Of a stretch of 62,200 bases of DNA, positions 7,085-15,084 are shown in pieces; position 1 is the first letter of the stretch, and every line of letters begins with the position of its first letter. Below the pieces are notes generated by a model that saw nothing but the letters and a program-made list of their open reading frames with translations, had not been told where the DNA came from and did no database searches. A program made the translations under genes and the position numbers. Location of the stretch: the NCBI GenBank assembly GCA_035651595.1, contig DASRFJ010000300.1:1-62200 (forward strand). Reading direction: 5' to 3'. Source of the DNA: JAFARZ01 sp035651595 (GTDB lineage Bacteria; Actinomycetota; Actinomycetes; Streptosporangiales; Streptosporangiaceae).

Positions 7085-7276
7085 GTGAGAGCGCTGGTCA
7101 CGGGCGCCGGTCAGCAAGGCGGCATCGGCGCGGCGATCGCCGCCCAGCTGGCCGCCGACGGGTACCCGGTCACGGTGACCGACGTCGTGCCCGGCGCGGC
7201 GGACGCCGCCGCTACCGCGATCCGCGCGAGCGGGGGACAGGCCACGGCCGTGACCGCCGATCTCGTGACAGAGTGA
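7085..7276 (+). pseudogene. N-terminal remnant of a short-chain dehydrogenase
   Basis: Sixty-three residues from a GTG: RALVTGAGQQGGIGAAIAAQLAADGYPVTVTDVV...ATAVTADLVTE, then a stop. This is the first beta-alpha-beta-alpha-beta of an SDR (TGxxxGIG cofactor loop, then the aspartate-type TADL position), and everything after the NAD-binding half-site, including the Ser/Tyr/Lys triad, is missing. It is oriented away from the DapA-like gene and may once have belonged to the same catabolic locus. Confidence 0.75.
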
Positions 7277-7315
7277 ACTAGTATGTCACGCGCCTAGTCA
7301 AGGGAAGTGGTCCTG

Positions 7316-7897
7316 GTGTCGCTGATCGGTACGGTGCTGCGGAACCGCCGGGCGGGGGAGACGCATCTGGCCTGGAACCTGCCGAACCTCGCCGGGCCGG
7401 AGACCATGCACCTGACCAGCCGCGTCTTCGCCGACGGCGCGGCGATCCCGCGCGAGCACGCGGGCAAGCGGGCGGGCGGTCAGAACGTGTCACCGGAACT
7501 GGCGTGGAGCGCGCTACCGGACGGCTGCGCGCAGCTCTTGCTGGTCATCGAGGATATCGACGCGCCCCTGCCGAAGCCGTTCGTGCACTGCGTCGCGCTG
7601 ATTGACCCGTCCCGCGCCGTGGTGACGCCGACCACACTGGAGGCCGCCGCGCTGTCGGCGGAAGCACCCGGCACCGGCGTGCAGGTCCTGCGTTCCGGCA
7701 TGGGCCGGGGCTACCTGGGGCCGGAACCCATCAAGGGCCACGGCCCGCATCGGTACGTCTTCCAGCTGTTCGCGCTGCCCACGGCGATGACGGTCACCAG
7801 CACCGCACTTGCGCAGGCCAAGCCGCGTGCCGTCATGTCCGCGGCGGCCGGCCCGGTGCTCGCCCGCGGGCGGCTCACCGGCACATACGAGCGCTGA
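7316..7897 (+). CDS. PEBP/YbhB-YbcL family protein
   Basis: 193 residues. The phosphatidylethanolamine-binding fold is recognised by LTSRVFADGAAIPREHAG, NVSPELAWSALPDGCAQLLLVIEDIDAPLPKPFVHCVALID and the C-terminal GHGPHRYVFQLFAL. These include the ligand-site D-x-D-x-P and GPHRY motifs of bacterial Raf-kinase-inhibitor-like proteins. The cellular role in bacteria is not settled. GTG at 7316 has AGGGAA nine bases upstream; an in-frame GTG at 7307 abuts that site and is less likely. No signal peptide is seen, so it is cytosolic. The gene ends at a terminator hairpin shared with the convergent SDR gene. Confidence 0.85.
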   Translation: MSLIGTVLRNRRAGETHLAWNLPNLAGPETMHLTSRVFADGAAIPREHAGKRAGGQNVSPELAWSALPDGCAQLLLVIEDIDAPLPKPFVHCVALIDPSRAVVTPTTLEAAALSAEAPGTGVQVLRSGMGRGYLGPEPIKGHGPHRYVFQLFALPTAMTVTSTALAQAKPRAVMSAAAGPVLARGRLTGTYER

Positions 7898-7901
7898 CCC
7901 G

Positions 7902-7940
7902 GTGGCCAGTTCTGGGTTCTGTACGCCCGGAACTGGCCAC
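7902..7940. terminator. Bidirectional terminator hairpin
   Basis: GTGGCCAGTTC at 7902-7912 and GAACTGGCCAC at 7930-7940 form an 11-bp perfect stem with a 17-base loop, between the convergent PEBP and SDR genes. No U-tract follows, as is common in actinomycetes. Confidence 0.75.
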
Positions 7941-7952
7941 GATCATGGTGCG

Positions 7953-8693
7953 TCAGGCGGCGAACCCGCCGTCGACGGTGAGCGCGGTCCCGGTGATGTA
8001 CCGGCCGCCGTCACCCGCGAGGTAGGCGACGGCGTCCGCGATGTCTTCGGCGGTGCCATAGCGGCCGAGCGCCGGCACCTGGCTGAACAGACCGGCGACC
8101 GGGCTGTCGGCGGGGTTCATGTCGGTATCGATCAGGCCGCCGTGCACCACCGAGACCAGGATCCCGCGTTCGCCGAGGTCACGGGCCATGCCCTTGGTCA
8201 GGGCGGTGAGTGCCGCCTTTGACATCGCGTACAGGGTCATGCCCGGCACCGGCACCCGCTCGGTGACCGCACTGCCGATCGTGATGATCCGCCCGCCGGT
8301 GCCCAGGTGCCGCGCCGCCGCCTGGGAGGCGACGAACACCGACCGCACGTTGACCGACCACAGCCGGTCCGCCCGCTCCACCGTCATCTCGTCCAGGGGT
8401 CCGCCGTCGTACACGCCGGCATTGTTGACCAGGATGTCCAGCCGCCCAAGCTCCCGCACGGTCCGGTCGACCGCGCCGGTCACCGCGGCCGGGTCGGCGT
8501 TGTCCGCCCGCATGACCAGCGCCCGTCCGCCGTCCGCCTCGATCTGCTTCGCCACCGCTTTCGCCTTGTCCGCGGAACTGACGTAGGTCAGCGCCACCGT
8601 TGCCCCGGCCGCGGCCAGCCGCCGCGCGACCGCCGCGCCGATACCCCGGCTGCCGCCGGTCACCAGTGCCACCTTGCCGGTTAGCTCGCTCAT
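7953..8693 (-). CDS. SDR-family NAD(P)-dependent oxidoreductase
   Basis: 246 residues, the usual classical-SDR length. VALVTGGSRGIGAAVARRL is the cofactor loop; MRADNADP, ILVNNAGVYDGG, a catalytic Ser (TIGSAVTERV) and YAMSKAALTAL (Tyr and Lys) complete the active site. The C-terminal ITGTALTVDGGFAA is the typical FabG-like ending. GGSRG with no acidic residue after beta-2 suggests NADPH preference. Starting at ATG 8693, it is followed only by the terminator. Substrate unknown; 3-oxoacyl reductase-like or sugar/aldehyde reductase are both possible. Confidence 0.88.
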   Translation of the reverse strand: MSELTGKVALVTGGSRGIGAAVARRLAAAGATVALTYVSSADKAKAVAKQIEADGGRALVMRADNADPAAVTGAVDRTVRELGRLDILVNNAGVYDGGPLDEMTVERADRLWSVNVRSVFVASQAAARHLGTGGRIITIGSAVTERVPVPGMTLYAMSKAALTALTKGMARDLGERGILVSVVHGGLIDTDMNPADSPVAGLFSQVPALGRYGTAEDIADAVAYLAGDGGRYITGTALTVDGGFAA

Positions 8694-8786
8694 CGTTTCC
8701 CTCGTTTCGTCCGCTTGACGCTTACGGGTATGCAGACTCGCGCGCGCCGGAAAGGAATCGGCCCGGACAGAACCGGCCTCTTGCGC

Positions 8787-8960
8787 GTCGGACGCCAGTA
8801 CGAGGAAGCTGCCGCCGACCTGGGCGCGAATCGATTCCAGACGATGCGGCGCGTGCTGGTGCCGCTGCTCGCCCCGCCGATCTTCGCCAGTTCCTGACCC
8901 GCGGTGAGCGCGGCAGTGCCGTCACCGCGCTCACCACGATCGCCGCCAGCGAGGCGTAAC
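8787..8960 (+). pseudogene. Relic of an ABC-transporter permease (EAA loop)
   Basis: The frame around 8800-8897 reads YEEAAADLGANRFQTMRRVLVPLLAPPIF then stops. This is the EAA-x3-GA-x9-LP coupling loop of PotB/PotC- or sugar-type ABC permeases, normally flanked by membrane helices. Here no helices precede it, and after the stop another frame continues for about 20 codons. The fragment therefore looks like the middle of a permease gene left after deletion, between two intact minus-strand genes. Confidence 0.55.
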
Positions 8961-8982
8961 CCGCGGCCCGCCCGCGCTATCG

Positions 8983-10167
8983 CTAGAACGCGTTCTCGCG
9001 GGTGTAGTAGGGGACGGTGGCCATCACGCCGATCTGCGCGGCCGGGGTGTGGAACAGCCACTGCTCGGCCTTGGTCCGCGGGTTGTACCACAGCAGCGAG
9101 ACGCTGCCGGGGCAGCCGGTCTGGGCGTCGAGCAGCATGCGCGAGCCGGACACCGTCATGATGAGGTCGTTGCCGGTCGTGCCGGCCGGGCTGAGCAGCG
9201 TGATCGAGCCGTTGGACGCCTGCCGGAACAGCTGCACCGTGCCGCACGGGCCGGCCGCTTGCAGGTACATGCCGCCGGAAATCTGCCACGCGTCCATGTC
9301 GCCGAGGTCCCGGCTGCTGGTGCTTCGCTGCGGGGTCAACGCGGTGGGCCGGGCGCCGTTCGCCGGGACGAGCCAGAGCCGGGAGGCCGGGTTCGACCCG
9401 TTGCTGGCGCAGGAGAGCATGACCGTGCTGGAACTCCACCAGCGGACCGGGCGGCACGTGTTGCTGGCGGTACCCCGGACGGGCAGTTGCCGGATCACGC
9501 CACCGGAGTTGCTGACCAGCTCAGCGCCCTTGGTCGTGGACACGACGAGCGTGCGGCCGTCCGCCGAACCGATGACACTGGCGCCGTTCGAGCTGATCGT
9601 GAGCACCTTGAGCAGCTTGCCGGTCAGGCTGTACCGGCCGACCATCGTGTTGCCGGACTTGGTCAGGCTGGTGCCGATGAGCTGACTACCGCTCGGCCTG
9701 GTGTAGCCGACCGGGTCCGCCTGTCCGGCCAGGCTGAAGTGGGTGACCTTGCCGGTCGTCAGCGTGAGCTGCTCCAGTCCGCCGTTGGGGGCGAACAACA
9801 GCGCCCTGGTCTTGTCGCCGGACCAGTCCAGCAGTGACGGAATGCCGCCCTTCGGGGACCAGTGGTAGAGCGGGAAGCGCTGGCCGGCGGGGCTGATCAG
9901 GTACAGCGTGGTCGGGCCGGGCTTGCTTGGCTCTCCGGCCGTGCCCAGCGAGTACTCGACAAGCGACCAGCCAGGCCCGACCTTGCTCCACGGGGTGCTC
10001 GGCTGGGTGGCAGAACCGGTCGCGGCTCGCGCCTGACTGGTCGCGGCTCGCGCCTGACTGGTCGCGGCTCGCGCCTGACCGGGCAGGGCGAGCGCGAGCA
10101 GCCCGCAGGCCAGCGCGGCAATCAGCACAACCCAGCGAAATCTCTTCTTAGCAACGTTCGCAATCAA
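8983..10167 (-). CDS. Secreted beta-propeller-like protein of unknown function
   Basis: 394 residues. The N-terminus (KKRFRWVVLIAALACGLLALALPGQARAA) is a Sec signal peptide with an AxA site. It is followed by three copies of the seven-residue TSQARAA-type unit encoded by 21-bp direct repeats. The mature part is rich in repeated short strands with SPAGQRFPLYHW, SPKGGIPSLLDWSGDKTRALLF, SADGRTLVVST and similar WD/TolB-like turns, and contains several Cys, expected to be disulfide-bonded outside the cell. I do not recognise a catalytic motif. It is monocistronic, with a 280-bp upstream gap in which I see no gene. Confidence 0.7.
   Translation of the reverse strand: MIANVAKKRFRWVVLIAALACGLLALALPGQARAATSQARAATSQARAATGSATQPSTPWSKVGPGWSLVEYSLGTAGEPSKPGPTTLYLISPAGQRFPLYHWSPKGGIPSLLDWSGDKTRALLFAPNGGLEQLTLTTGKVTHFSLAGQADPVGYTRPSGSQLIGTSLTKSGNTMVGRYSLTGKLLKVLTISSNGASVIGSADGRTLVVSTTKGAELVSNSGGVIRQLPVRGTASNTCRPVRWWSSSTVMLSCASNGSNPASRLWLVPANGARPTALTPQRSTSSRDLGDMDAWQISGGMYLQAAGPCGTVQLFRQASNGSITLLSPAGTTGNDLIMTVSGSRMLLDAQTGCPGSVSLLWYNPRTKAEQWLFHTPAAQIGVMATVPYYTRENAF
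10021..10083. repeat. Three tandem 21-bp repeats inside a secreted-protein gene
   Basis: Units at 10021-10041, 10042-10062 and 10063-10083; the first two are identical, CGCGGCTCGCGCCTGACTGG plus T. They keep the frame and encode repeats at the signal-peptide cleavage region. Copy number could vary by slippage without breaking the frame. Confidence 0.85.
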
Positions 10168-10449
10168 CGCGATCTCCTCAAAACGGGCGGTACCCTCAAC
10201 GGTCCACTACGTGTATGACGCCTGATGCGCCCGATCGGTTACCGGGCAAATACGCCATTCAACCGTCGAATCCGGCCACCGGCAGGCGCGTCAGTTTCGA
10301 CCCCCTCGTTCGGAGCCGGGGCTAGCGCCGAACGTAGAAGGCAAAGCCACGAGGTCGAGCGCCTCGGTCACCCGGCGCTGAATGTCAGCCTTGCCGAGAA
10401 GAACTCCCCGCTGGCCACGGTAGATCCGTCGGCCACGGCCCGCCTCCAG

Positions 10450-11259
10450 TTATCTCCCGCGCCTACGCACCTTCTTCTGAACTGCCTTGAACTCGAAGCC
10501 CAGCTGCGCGGCCGCGTACCGCATCACCAGGTCGAACGCGCGCCGCGGGGGAACCTCGGAGTCCTCCAGCGCGATCTGCACCGCGAGGCCGTCAAGCAGC
10601 GACGACAGCGTGATCGCGAAGTCGTCCACGTCCAGCGCGGCGAACTCGCCGGCCTCCTGACCGGCCAGCACAATCGAGCGGATGGTCTCCCGCCAGCGCT
10701 CGTCGAACTTCTGCCGCACCGCGGCGACCCCCGGGTTGCGCGGCGACAAGGCCCATAGGTCCAGCCAGAGCAGCCACCAGCTGCGCGGTTCCGGATCGGT
10801 CTCCGGCAGCGTCGTCATGGCGATGATCTCGGCCAGCCGTCCGGCGGCGGTGGGGATGTCCGCCATGCGGCGCAGGCCTTCGGCGTACCAGGAGTCCTCG
10901 GAGAACCGGATCGCCTCGGTGAGCAGCTGGTCCCGGGTTTTGAAGTAGTAGATGACCAGCGCGGGACTGGTCCCGGTGCGCTCGGCGACGTCGGCGATAC
11001 GGGTGTCCGCGTACCCGCGCTCGACGATGACCTCCAGCGCCGCTCGCAGCATCTGCTCGCGGCGCTGCTCGGGCTCATTCGGTCTGCTTGCTGGCTCGCT
11101 CGAGTCAGGGGCGCCTTGAGGTGATGTCGTCTCTCGCCGCGCACGACTGCGTCGCTCGCTCCTCAGTCCAGACACCACCGCGCCCCTATCCTCGCTCGCA
11201 GCTCCCGGCACTGCCGCGTCCTCCGCTCGCTCGCCGTGCTCGCCGGGCCTTGCCGGCAT
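10450..11259 (-). CDS. TetR/AcrR-family regulator (BetI-like)
   Basis: 269 residues. After an unusual ~65-residue Arg/Glu/Pro-rich N-terminal extension comes a standard TetR helix-turn-helix: EQRREQMLRAALEVIVERGYADTRIADVAERTGTSPALVIYYFKTRDQLLTEAI. The C-terminal domain (WLLWLDLWALSPRNPGVAAVRQKFDERWRETI, then LSSLLDGLAVQIAL) matches the BetI-like ligand domain. ATG 11259 is supported by AGAAGG seven bases upstream; a start at an internal codon nearer the HTH is possible. A GACTGAA-N2-TTCAGTC palindrome lies directly upstream. The same half-sites occur over the start of the Rieske oxygenase at 35753, so that gene may be a target. Confidence 0.88.
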   Translation of the reverse strand: MPARPGEHGERAEDAAVPGAASEDRGAVVSGLRSERRSRARRETTSPQGAPDSSEPASRPNEPEQRREQMLRAALEVIVERGYADTRIADVAERTGTSPALVIYYFKTRDQLLTEAIRFSEDSWYAEGLRRMADIPTAAGRLAEIIAMTTLPETDPEPRSWWLLWLDLWALSPRNPGVAAVRQKFDERWRETIRSIVLAGQEAGEFAALDVDDFAITLSSLLDGLAVQIALEDSEVPPRRAFDLVMRYAAAQLGFEFKAVQKKVRRRGR

Positions 11260-11272
11260 CGTAGCATCCTTC

Positions 11273-11288
11273 TAGACTGAATGTTCAG
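11273..11288. promoter_or_regulatory. TetR operator, GACTG-N6-CAGTC type
   Basis: GACTGAA-TG-TTCAGTC, a 16-bp inverted repeat 14 bp upstream of the TetR start codon, in a position that fits autorepression. It shares half-sites and spacing with the palindrome at 35742-35761. Confidence 0.75.
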
Positions 11289-11961
11289 TCAAACCATCAC
11301 CGAATGGCCGGGGAGCGGGTGCGGCTGCGCGGCGAGGTGCCGATGTCCATCCTCGACCACGAATGGACAGCCCTCCGGTTATCTGCCCGATGAAAACGGA
11401 CAACTGCGAGGCGCCCGGCAACACCGACGGTCACAAAGATGACCCGCCATGCACTGAGCCATTTTCATAGCCGGCGAGTTCAGGGAGCCGTTTTTCTCCT
11501 CCAGCGTGTGCTGGTTCCGCGAATCTGAGCCGGGGATCTGCCGGCGTGGCCTCGGGCTCGTCAATCAGACATTCAGCTGAATCGGCTGCCCGGTGGATGC
11601 ACGCTTACGTGCACCGCCCGGGGCGCTATCCGGTGCGCCGCGGGCGGAGGCATACTGGAGGGTGCGGTAAGATATCGTACACTGTATCGTGCTTCGATAT
11701 GTAAGGTGATTTTCTTCGTTTTTGGATTACATGAAGAACGCAGGGATGAATGCAGGCATTCCCGCGGCCAGTTTTAGCCAGTAATGATTTAGCGGCATGG
11801 TCGGCCACTTGATATTGGCTCGCTCGCCGCTCAACGGCTGCGGCAACTGGCCGCTGTTCGACTGCCGTATTCCGACGTTGAACACCACTTGCACCGGAAT
11901 CAACTGCTGTTCTCTAATAGTGATCCGCCCCGAGCTGTTCAAGGCAGACAGAAGGAACATA
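11289..11961. other. Non-coding gap with AT-rich leader and clustered palindromes
   Basis: No convincing gene in 670 bp. It contains a perfect ATTCAGCTGAAT palindrome (11571-11582) and a compact operator-like cluster at 11672-11700: ATATCG and CGATAT ends, with TATCGTAC and TATCGTGC as direct repeats 11 bp apart. The stretch 11660-11960 is clearly more AT-rich than the rest of the window. It precedes the DUF3050 gene and probably holds its promoter. Confidence 0.5.
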
Positions 11962-12762
11962 ATGGCTGTATCACGTTACGATTGGGAAGCGACCAATCCC
12001 GCTATCGAGAAGCTCAAGGCCGCGGTCGAACCGGCGCGGCAGAAGGTAGTCAATCATCCGCTGTACCACCAGCTCAGCAGCAACGACGCGGTCACGACGT
12101 TCATGGAGCATCACGTGTTCGCGGTCCTGGACTTCATGTCCCTGCTTAAGGCCCTGCAACGCGAGTTGACCTGCGTCCGGGTGCCGTGGGTGCCCGACGG
12201 GCCAAGGAGCAGCCGGCGCCTGATCAACGACATCGTCCTGGTCGAGGAGAGCGACGAGCTGGGCAGCGGCTTCATCAGCCACTTCGAACTTTACGTGGAC
12301 GGCATGCGGCAGGCAGGGGCCGACACGACGCGGGTAGACGCGTTCATCGACCTGCTGCGCGCGGGCAAGCCGGTCCTCGCCTCGCTCAAGGAAGCGGACG
12401 TACCGGAAGCCGCCGCCGAGTTCGTGACGGTGACCTGGCAGTTCATCGAGGACGCACCGGTGCACTGCCAGGCCGCGGCCTTCGCATTCGGCCGCGAGGA
12501 CCTGATCCCTGACATGTTCGACCAGGTCGCCGCCTTGAACAAGGCATCCGGCCAGCTGTCGACCTTCGTTGACTACCTGCGGCGCCATATCCAGGTGGAC
12601 AGCGAGGAGCACACCCCGATGGCGATGCAGATGCTCGCCGACCTGTGCGGCGACGACCAGGACAAATGGCAGCAATGCGAGGAGACCATCAGCCTCGCGC
12701 TCGCGGCGCGGACAAGGCTGTGGGATGGCATTCTCGGCAAGATACTCGAGCGCGCGAGCTAG
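11962..12762 (+). CDS. DUF3050 family protein (heme-oxygenase-like fold)
   Basis: 266 residues. Conserved DUF3050 features are visible: NHPLYHQLSSNDAVTTFMEHHVFAVLDFMSLLKALQRELTCVRVPWVP, RLINDIVLVEESDE, SHFELYVDGMRQAGADT, and HCQAAAFAFGREDLIPDMF. The paired His/Glu positions (MEHHVFAVLDFM, EESDE, SHFELY, HCQAA) are arranged as in helical heme-oxygenase/TenA-like proteins that may bind iron; that part is fold-based inference. ATG 11962 has AGAAGGA close upstream, so the in-frame upstream extension to 11797 is not part of the protein. It is monocistronic with a long AT-rich leader. Function is unknown in characterised organisms. Confidence 0.85.
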   Translation: MAVSRYDWEATNPAIEKLKAAVEPARQKVVNHPLYHQLSSNDAVTTFMEHHVFAVLDFMSLLKALQRELTCVRVPWVPDGPRSSRRLINDIVLVEESDELGSGFISHFELYVDGMRQAGADTTRVDAFIDLLRAGKPVLASLKEADVPEAAAEFVTVTWQFIEDAPVHCQAAAFAFGREDLIPDMFDQVAALNKASGQLSTFVDYLRRHIQVDSEEHTPMAMQMLADLCGDDQDKWQQCEETISLALAARTRLWDGILGKILERAS

Positions 12763-12915
12763 CGGTCCGCGCCCCGGCAGGTTGGGCCCCGCGAGTGAGA
12801 TGCGGCCACGTGCGGCAGTCCGGCGGATCGAGTCGTGGCGCGGTGTCGATTTCCGGCACGGTCGTTCGTCCAGGGGTAGTCTCGGCGATGGACGCCGGGC
12901 GAAGGAGGATGAACA

Positions 12916-13272
12916 ATGCGTTACCTGTGCCTGCTGGTCGGCGAACCGGACATCGACGGACCCGCTCCGGGGACGCCGGAATTCATGCAGATGCTCGAGG
13001 ATTACCAGTCCGCGAGCCAGGCCATGGCGGCCGCCGGAGTCCTGGTGGAAAGCAGGCCGCTCCAGCCCGCGGCGTCGGCCACCACGATCCGGGTCCGCGG
13101 TGACAAGACCCTGGTGACCGACGGCCCGTTCGCGGAGCTCAAGGAGCAGATCGGCGGGTACTACGTGCTGGAGTGCGCGGACCTGGACGAGGCCATGAAG
13201 TGGGCGGCCATGATCCCAGCCGCGCGGTTCGGCGCGGTGGACATAAGGCCGGCCATGGAGATGCCCGGCTGA
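12916..13272 (+). CDS. YCII/DGPF-domain protein
   Basis: 118 residues with MRYLCLLVGEP, a central helix (FMQMLEDYQSASQAMAAAGVLVESRPLQ), the signature TDGPFAELKEQIGGYYVLECADLDEAMKWAAMIPAARFGAVDIRP. DGPF proteins are small ferredoxin-like dimers. ATG 12916 follows a strong GAAGGAGG site. The sigma-factor gene starts three bases after its stop. DGPF genes accompany ECF42 sigma factors across actinobacteria, where they are thought to act with, or as targets of, the sigma factor. No enzymatic function is established here. Confidence 0.9.
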   Translation: MRYLCLLVGEPDIDGPAPGTPEFMQMLEDYQSASQAMAAAGVLVESRPLQPAASATTIRVRGDKTLVTDGPFAELKEQIGGYYVLECADLDEAMKWAAMIPAARFGAVDIRPAMEMPG

Positions 13273-13275
13273 CCG

Positions 13276-14517
13276 GTGAACGCCGAGGTAGAGGTCGTCT
13301 TCCGGCGTGAGTGGGGTCGCGCCGTCGCGGTGATCGCCCGGCTGGCCGGCGGGGACGTGGCGCTGGCCGAGGACGCGGTCGCCGATGCGTTCGCGGTCGC
13401 GCTCCGCCGGTGGGCGGCCGGACCCATGCCGGACGATCCGGCCGGCTGGCTGATCACCGTGGCAAAGAACCAGGCCGTGGACCGGATCCGCCGCGAGGCG
13501 CGCCGGTCCGGCAAGGAAGCGGAAGCGGCGCGGCGGCTGGGCGAGTGCGAACTGGCCCAGCCGCCAGACTCGATCAACGACGATCAGCTCCGGCTCATCT
13601 TCACCTGCTGCCATCCGGCCCTGGAGCCTGGCACCCGGGTCGCGCTCACTCTTCGCGCGCTCTGCGGGCTGACCACGGCGGAGATCGCCCGGTGCTTCCT
13701 GGTGCCGGAGTCCACGATGGCGCAGCGCCTGGTCCGCGCGAAACGGAAGATCCGCGACGCGGCGATCCCGTTCCGGGTGCCGGAGGGACGCGACCTGCGT
13801 GATCGCGTCGGCAGCGTGCTGCGCGTCCTCTACCTGGTGTTCACCGAGGGGCACCGGGCCAGCGTCGGCCCGGCGGTCATCCGCGACGAGCTGTGCGACG
13901 AGGCGATCCGGCTAACCCGGCTGCTTGCCGGAGTGTGCCCGGACGAGCCCGAAGTGCTCGGCTTGCTGGCACTGATGCTGCTGACCGACGCCCGCCGCGC
14001 GGCGCGAATGGCCGAGGACGGCAGCCCGGTCCTGCTCGATGACCAGGACCGCGGCCGGTGGGACCGCGTCAAGATGGCCGACGGCACGGCTCAGCTCGAC
14101 GCGGCCATGCGGCTAGGGCGAACCGGACCGTATCAGCTTCAGGCCGCGATCGCGGCATGCCATGCTGCCGCGGCGTCGGTCGCGGACACCGACTGGGCGC
14201 AGATAGCCCTGCTGTACGCGGCGCTGGCGCGCTGGGAGCCGTCCCCGGTCGTCCAGGCCAACCGCGCCGTCGCGGTCGCACAGGCCGCCGGTCCGGCCGC
14301 CGGTCTCGCGGTCCTCGACGAGTTCTGCGGTGACGGGCAGGCCGAAGGCTGGCATCTGTTCTACGCCTGCCGCGCTGACCTGCTTGGCCGGCTGGGCCGG
14401 ACCGCGGAGGCGGCCGACGCGTGCCGCGCGGCCCTTGACCGTGACCCGCCGCCCGCGGACCGCGAACTGCTGCTCGCCAGGCTGGCCACGCTCGTCAGCT
14501 CACCCGCGCCGCGATGA
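13276..14517 (+). CDS. ECF42-type RNA polymerase sigma factor with C-terminal TPR-like extension
   Basis: 413 residues, twice the size of a normal ECF factor. Region 2 (VEVVFRREWGRAVAVIARLAGGDVALAEDAVADAFAVALRRWAAGPMPDDPAGWLITVAKNQAVDRIRREARR) and region 4 (LRLIFTCCHPALEPGTRVALTLRALCGLTTAEIARCFLVPESTMAQRLVRAKRKI) are intact. The conserved ECF42 linker (VPEGRDLRDRVGSVLRVLYLVFTEGH) and a long helical repeat domain follow (residues ~185-410, e.g. TGPYQLQAAIAACHAAA, ALARWEPSPVVQANRAVAVA). There is no anti-sigma gene; in this group the C-terminal domain is thought to regulate activity. GTG start, immediately behind the DGPF gene. Its last 23 bp overlap the convergent CPT-like gene. Confidence 0.92.
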   Translation: MNAEVEVVFRREWGRAVAVIARLAGGDVALAEDAVADAFAVALRRWAAGPMPDDPAGWLITVAKNQAVDRIRREARRSGKEAEAARRLGECELAQPPDSINDDQLRLIFTCCHPALEPGTRVALTLRALCGLTTAEIARCFLVPESTMAQRLVRAKRKIRDAAIPFRVPEGRDLRDRVGSVLRVLYLVFTEGHRASVGPAVIRDELCDEAIRLTRLLAGVCPDEPEVLGLLALMLLTDARRAARMAEDGSPVLLDDQDRGRWDRVKMADGTAQLDAAMRLGRTGPYQLQAAIAACHAAAASVADTDWAQIALLYAALARWEPSPVVQANRAVAVAQAAGPAAGLAVLDEFCGDGQAEGWHLFYACRADLLGRLGRTAEAADACRAALDRDPPPADRELLLARLATLVSSPAPR

Positions 14518-15028
14518 CGCGGGCGCAGTCCAGCGACTCCGTGTGGCTGGTGTCGACCTCGACGTCATAGACGACCCCGTGGTGCACGATCTGCGTCTGC
14601 GCGGCGGCCATTCCGGTCACCCGGTCACCGCGGGCCTGCTCCCGGTCGGCGGCGATCGCGGGATCGCAGTGCACCCCGACCCACAGCACCTCAAGGCCGG
14701 CCAGGTGCCCGCGGGTGCGCTCCTGCGAGGCGCCGCCGCCGAGGAACACGTCGTCGATGATGACCCGCGCGCCAGCCCGGGCCATCGCGCCGACACCGGT
14801 CAGCCACGCGGCCTGGATCTCGTCGAAGCGCTCATCGACCGTGACCGTCCCGTCCTCGGCGAACGCGATGCCGGTCCCCGTCTCGGTCAGCGACGGGGGC
14901 AGCGCCGCGACGAGGTCGTCCACGCTGAGGCTGATCCACGGCCGCGGCAGGATCGCCTGGAGACACCGCGCGATCGTTGACTTGCCGGAGCTGGAGCATC
15001 CGTTGAGCACGATGACCTGAGTCGTCAC
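14495..15028 (-). CDS. Chloramphenicol-phosphotransferase-like P-loop kinase
   Basis: 177 residues with Walker A GCSSSGKST at the N-terminus, SLSVDDLVAALP (the Asp that serves as base in CPT enzymes), ARVIIDDVFLGG as Walker B-like strand, and HCDPAIAADREQARGDR as the lid/Arg region. Length and motif order fit the CPT family of small nucleotide-dependent kinases. The family includes chloramphenicol 3-O-phosphotransferase of a Streptomyces producer, but most members have unknown substrates. GTG start at 15028. It overlaps the sigma-factor gene end-to-end by 23 bp. Antibiotic resistance is possible but not shown. Confidence 0.8.
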   Translation of the reverse strand: MTTQVIVLNGCSSSGKSTIARCLQAILPRPWISLSVDDLVAALPPSLTETGTGIAFAEDGTVTVDERFDEIQAAWLTGVGAMARAGARVIIDDVFLGGGASQERTRGHLAGLEVLWVGVHCDPAIAADREQARGDRVTGMAAAQTQIVHHGVVYDVEVDTSHTESLDCARVIAARVS

Positions 15029-15084
15029 CCGAACCGGTATACCAAAGCGCCACTCAATTCCGTGCGGGCGTCGCGGTAAACGAT

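Noticed and set aside
11379..11564. Short minus frame in the AT-rich gap
   Set aside because: No start signals, no domain, and poor codon bias compared with real genes here.
14495..15028. Chloramphenicol resistance
   Set aside because: CPT-family fold is clear but most members are not resistance enzymes and there is no antibiotic context; kept as a generic kinase.
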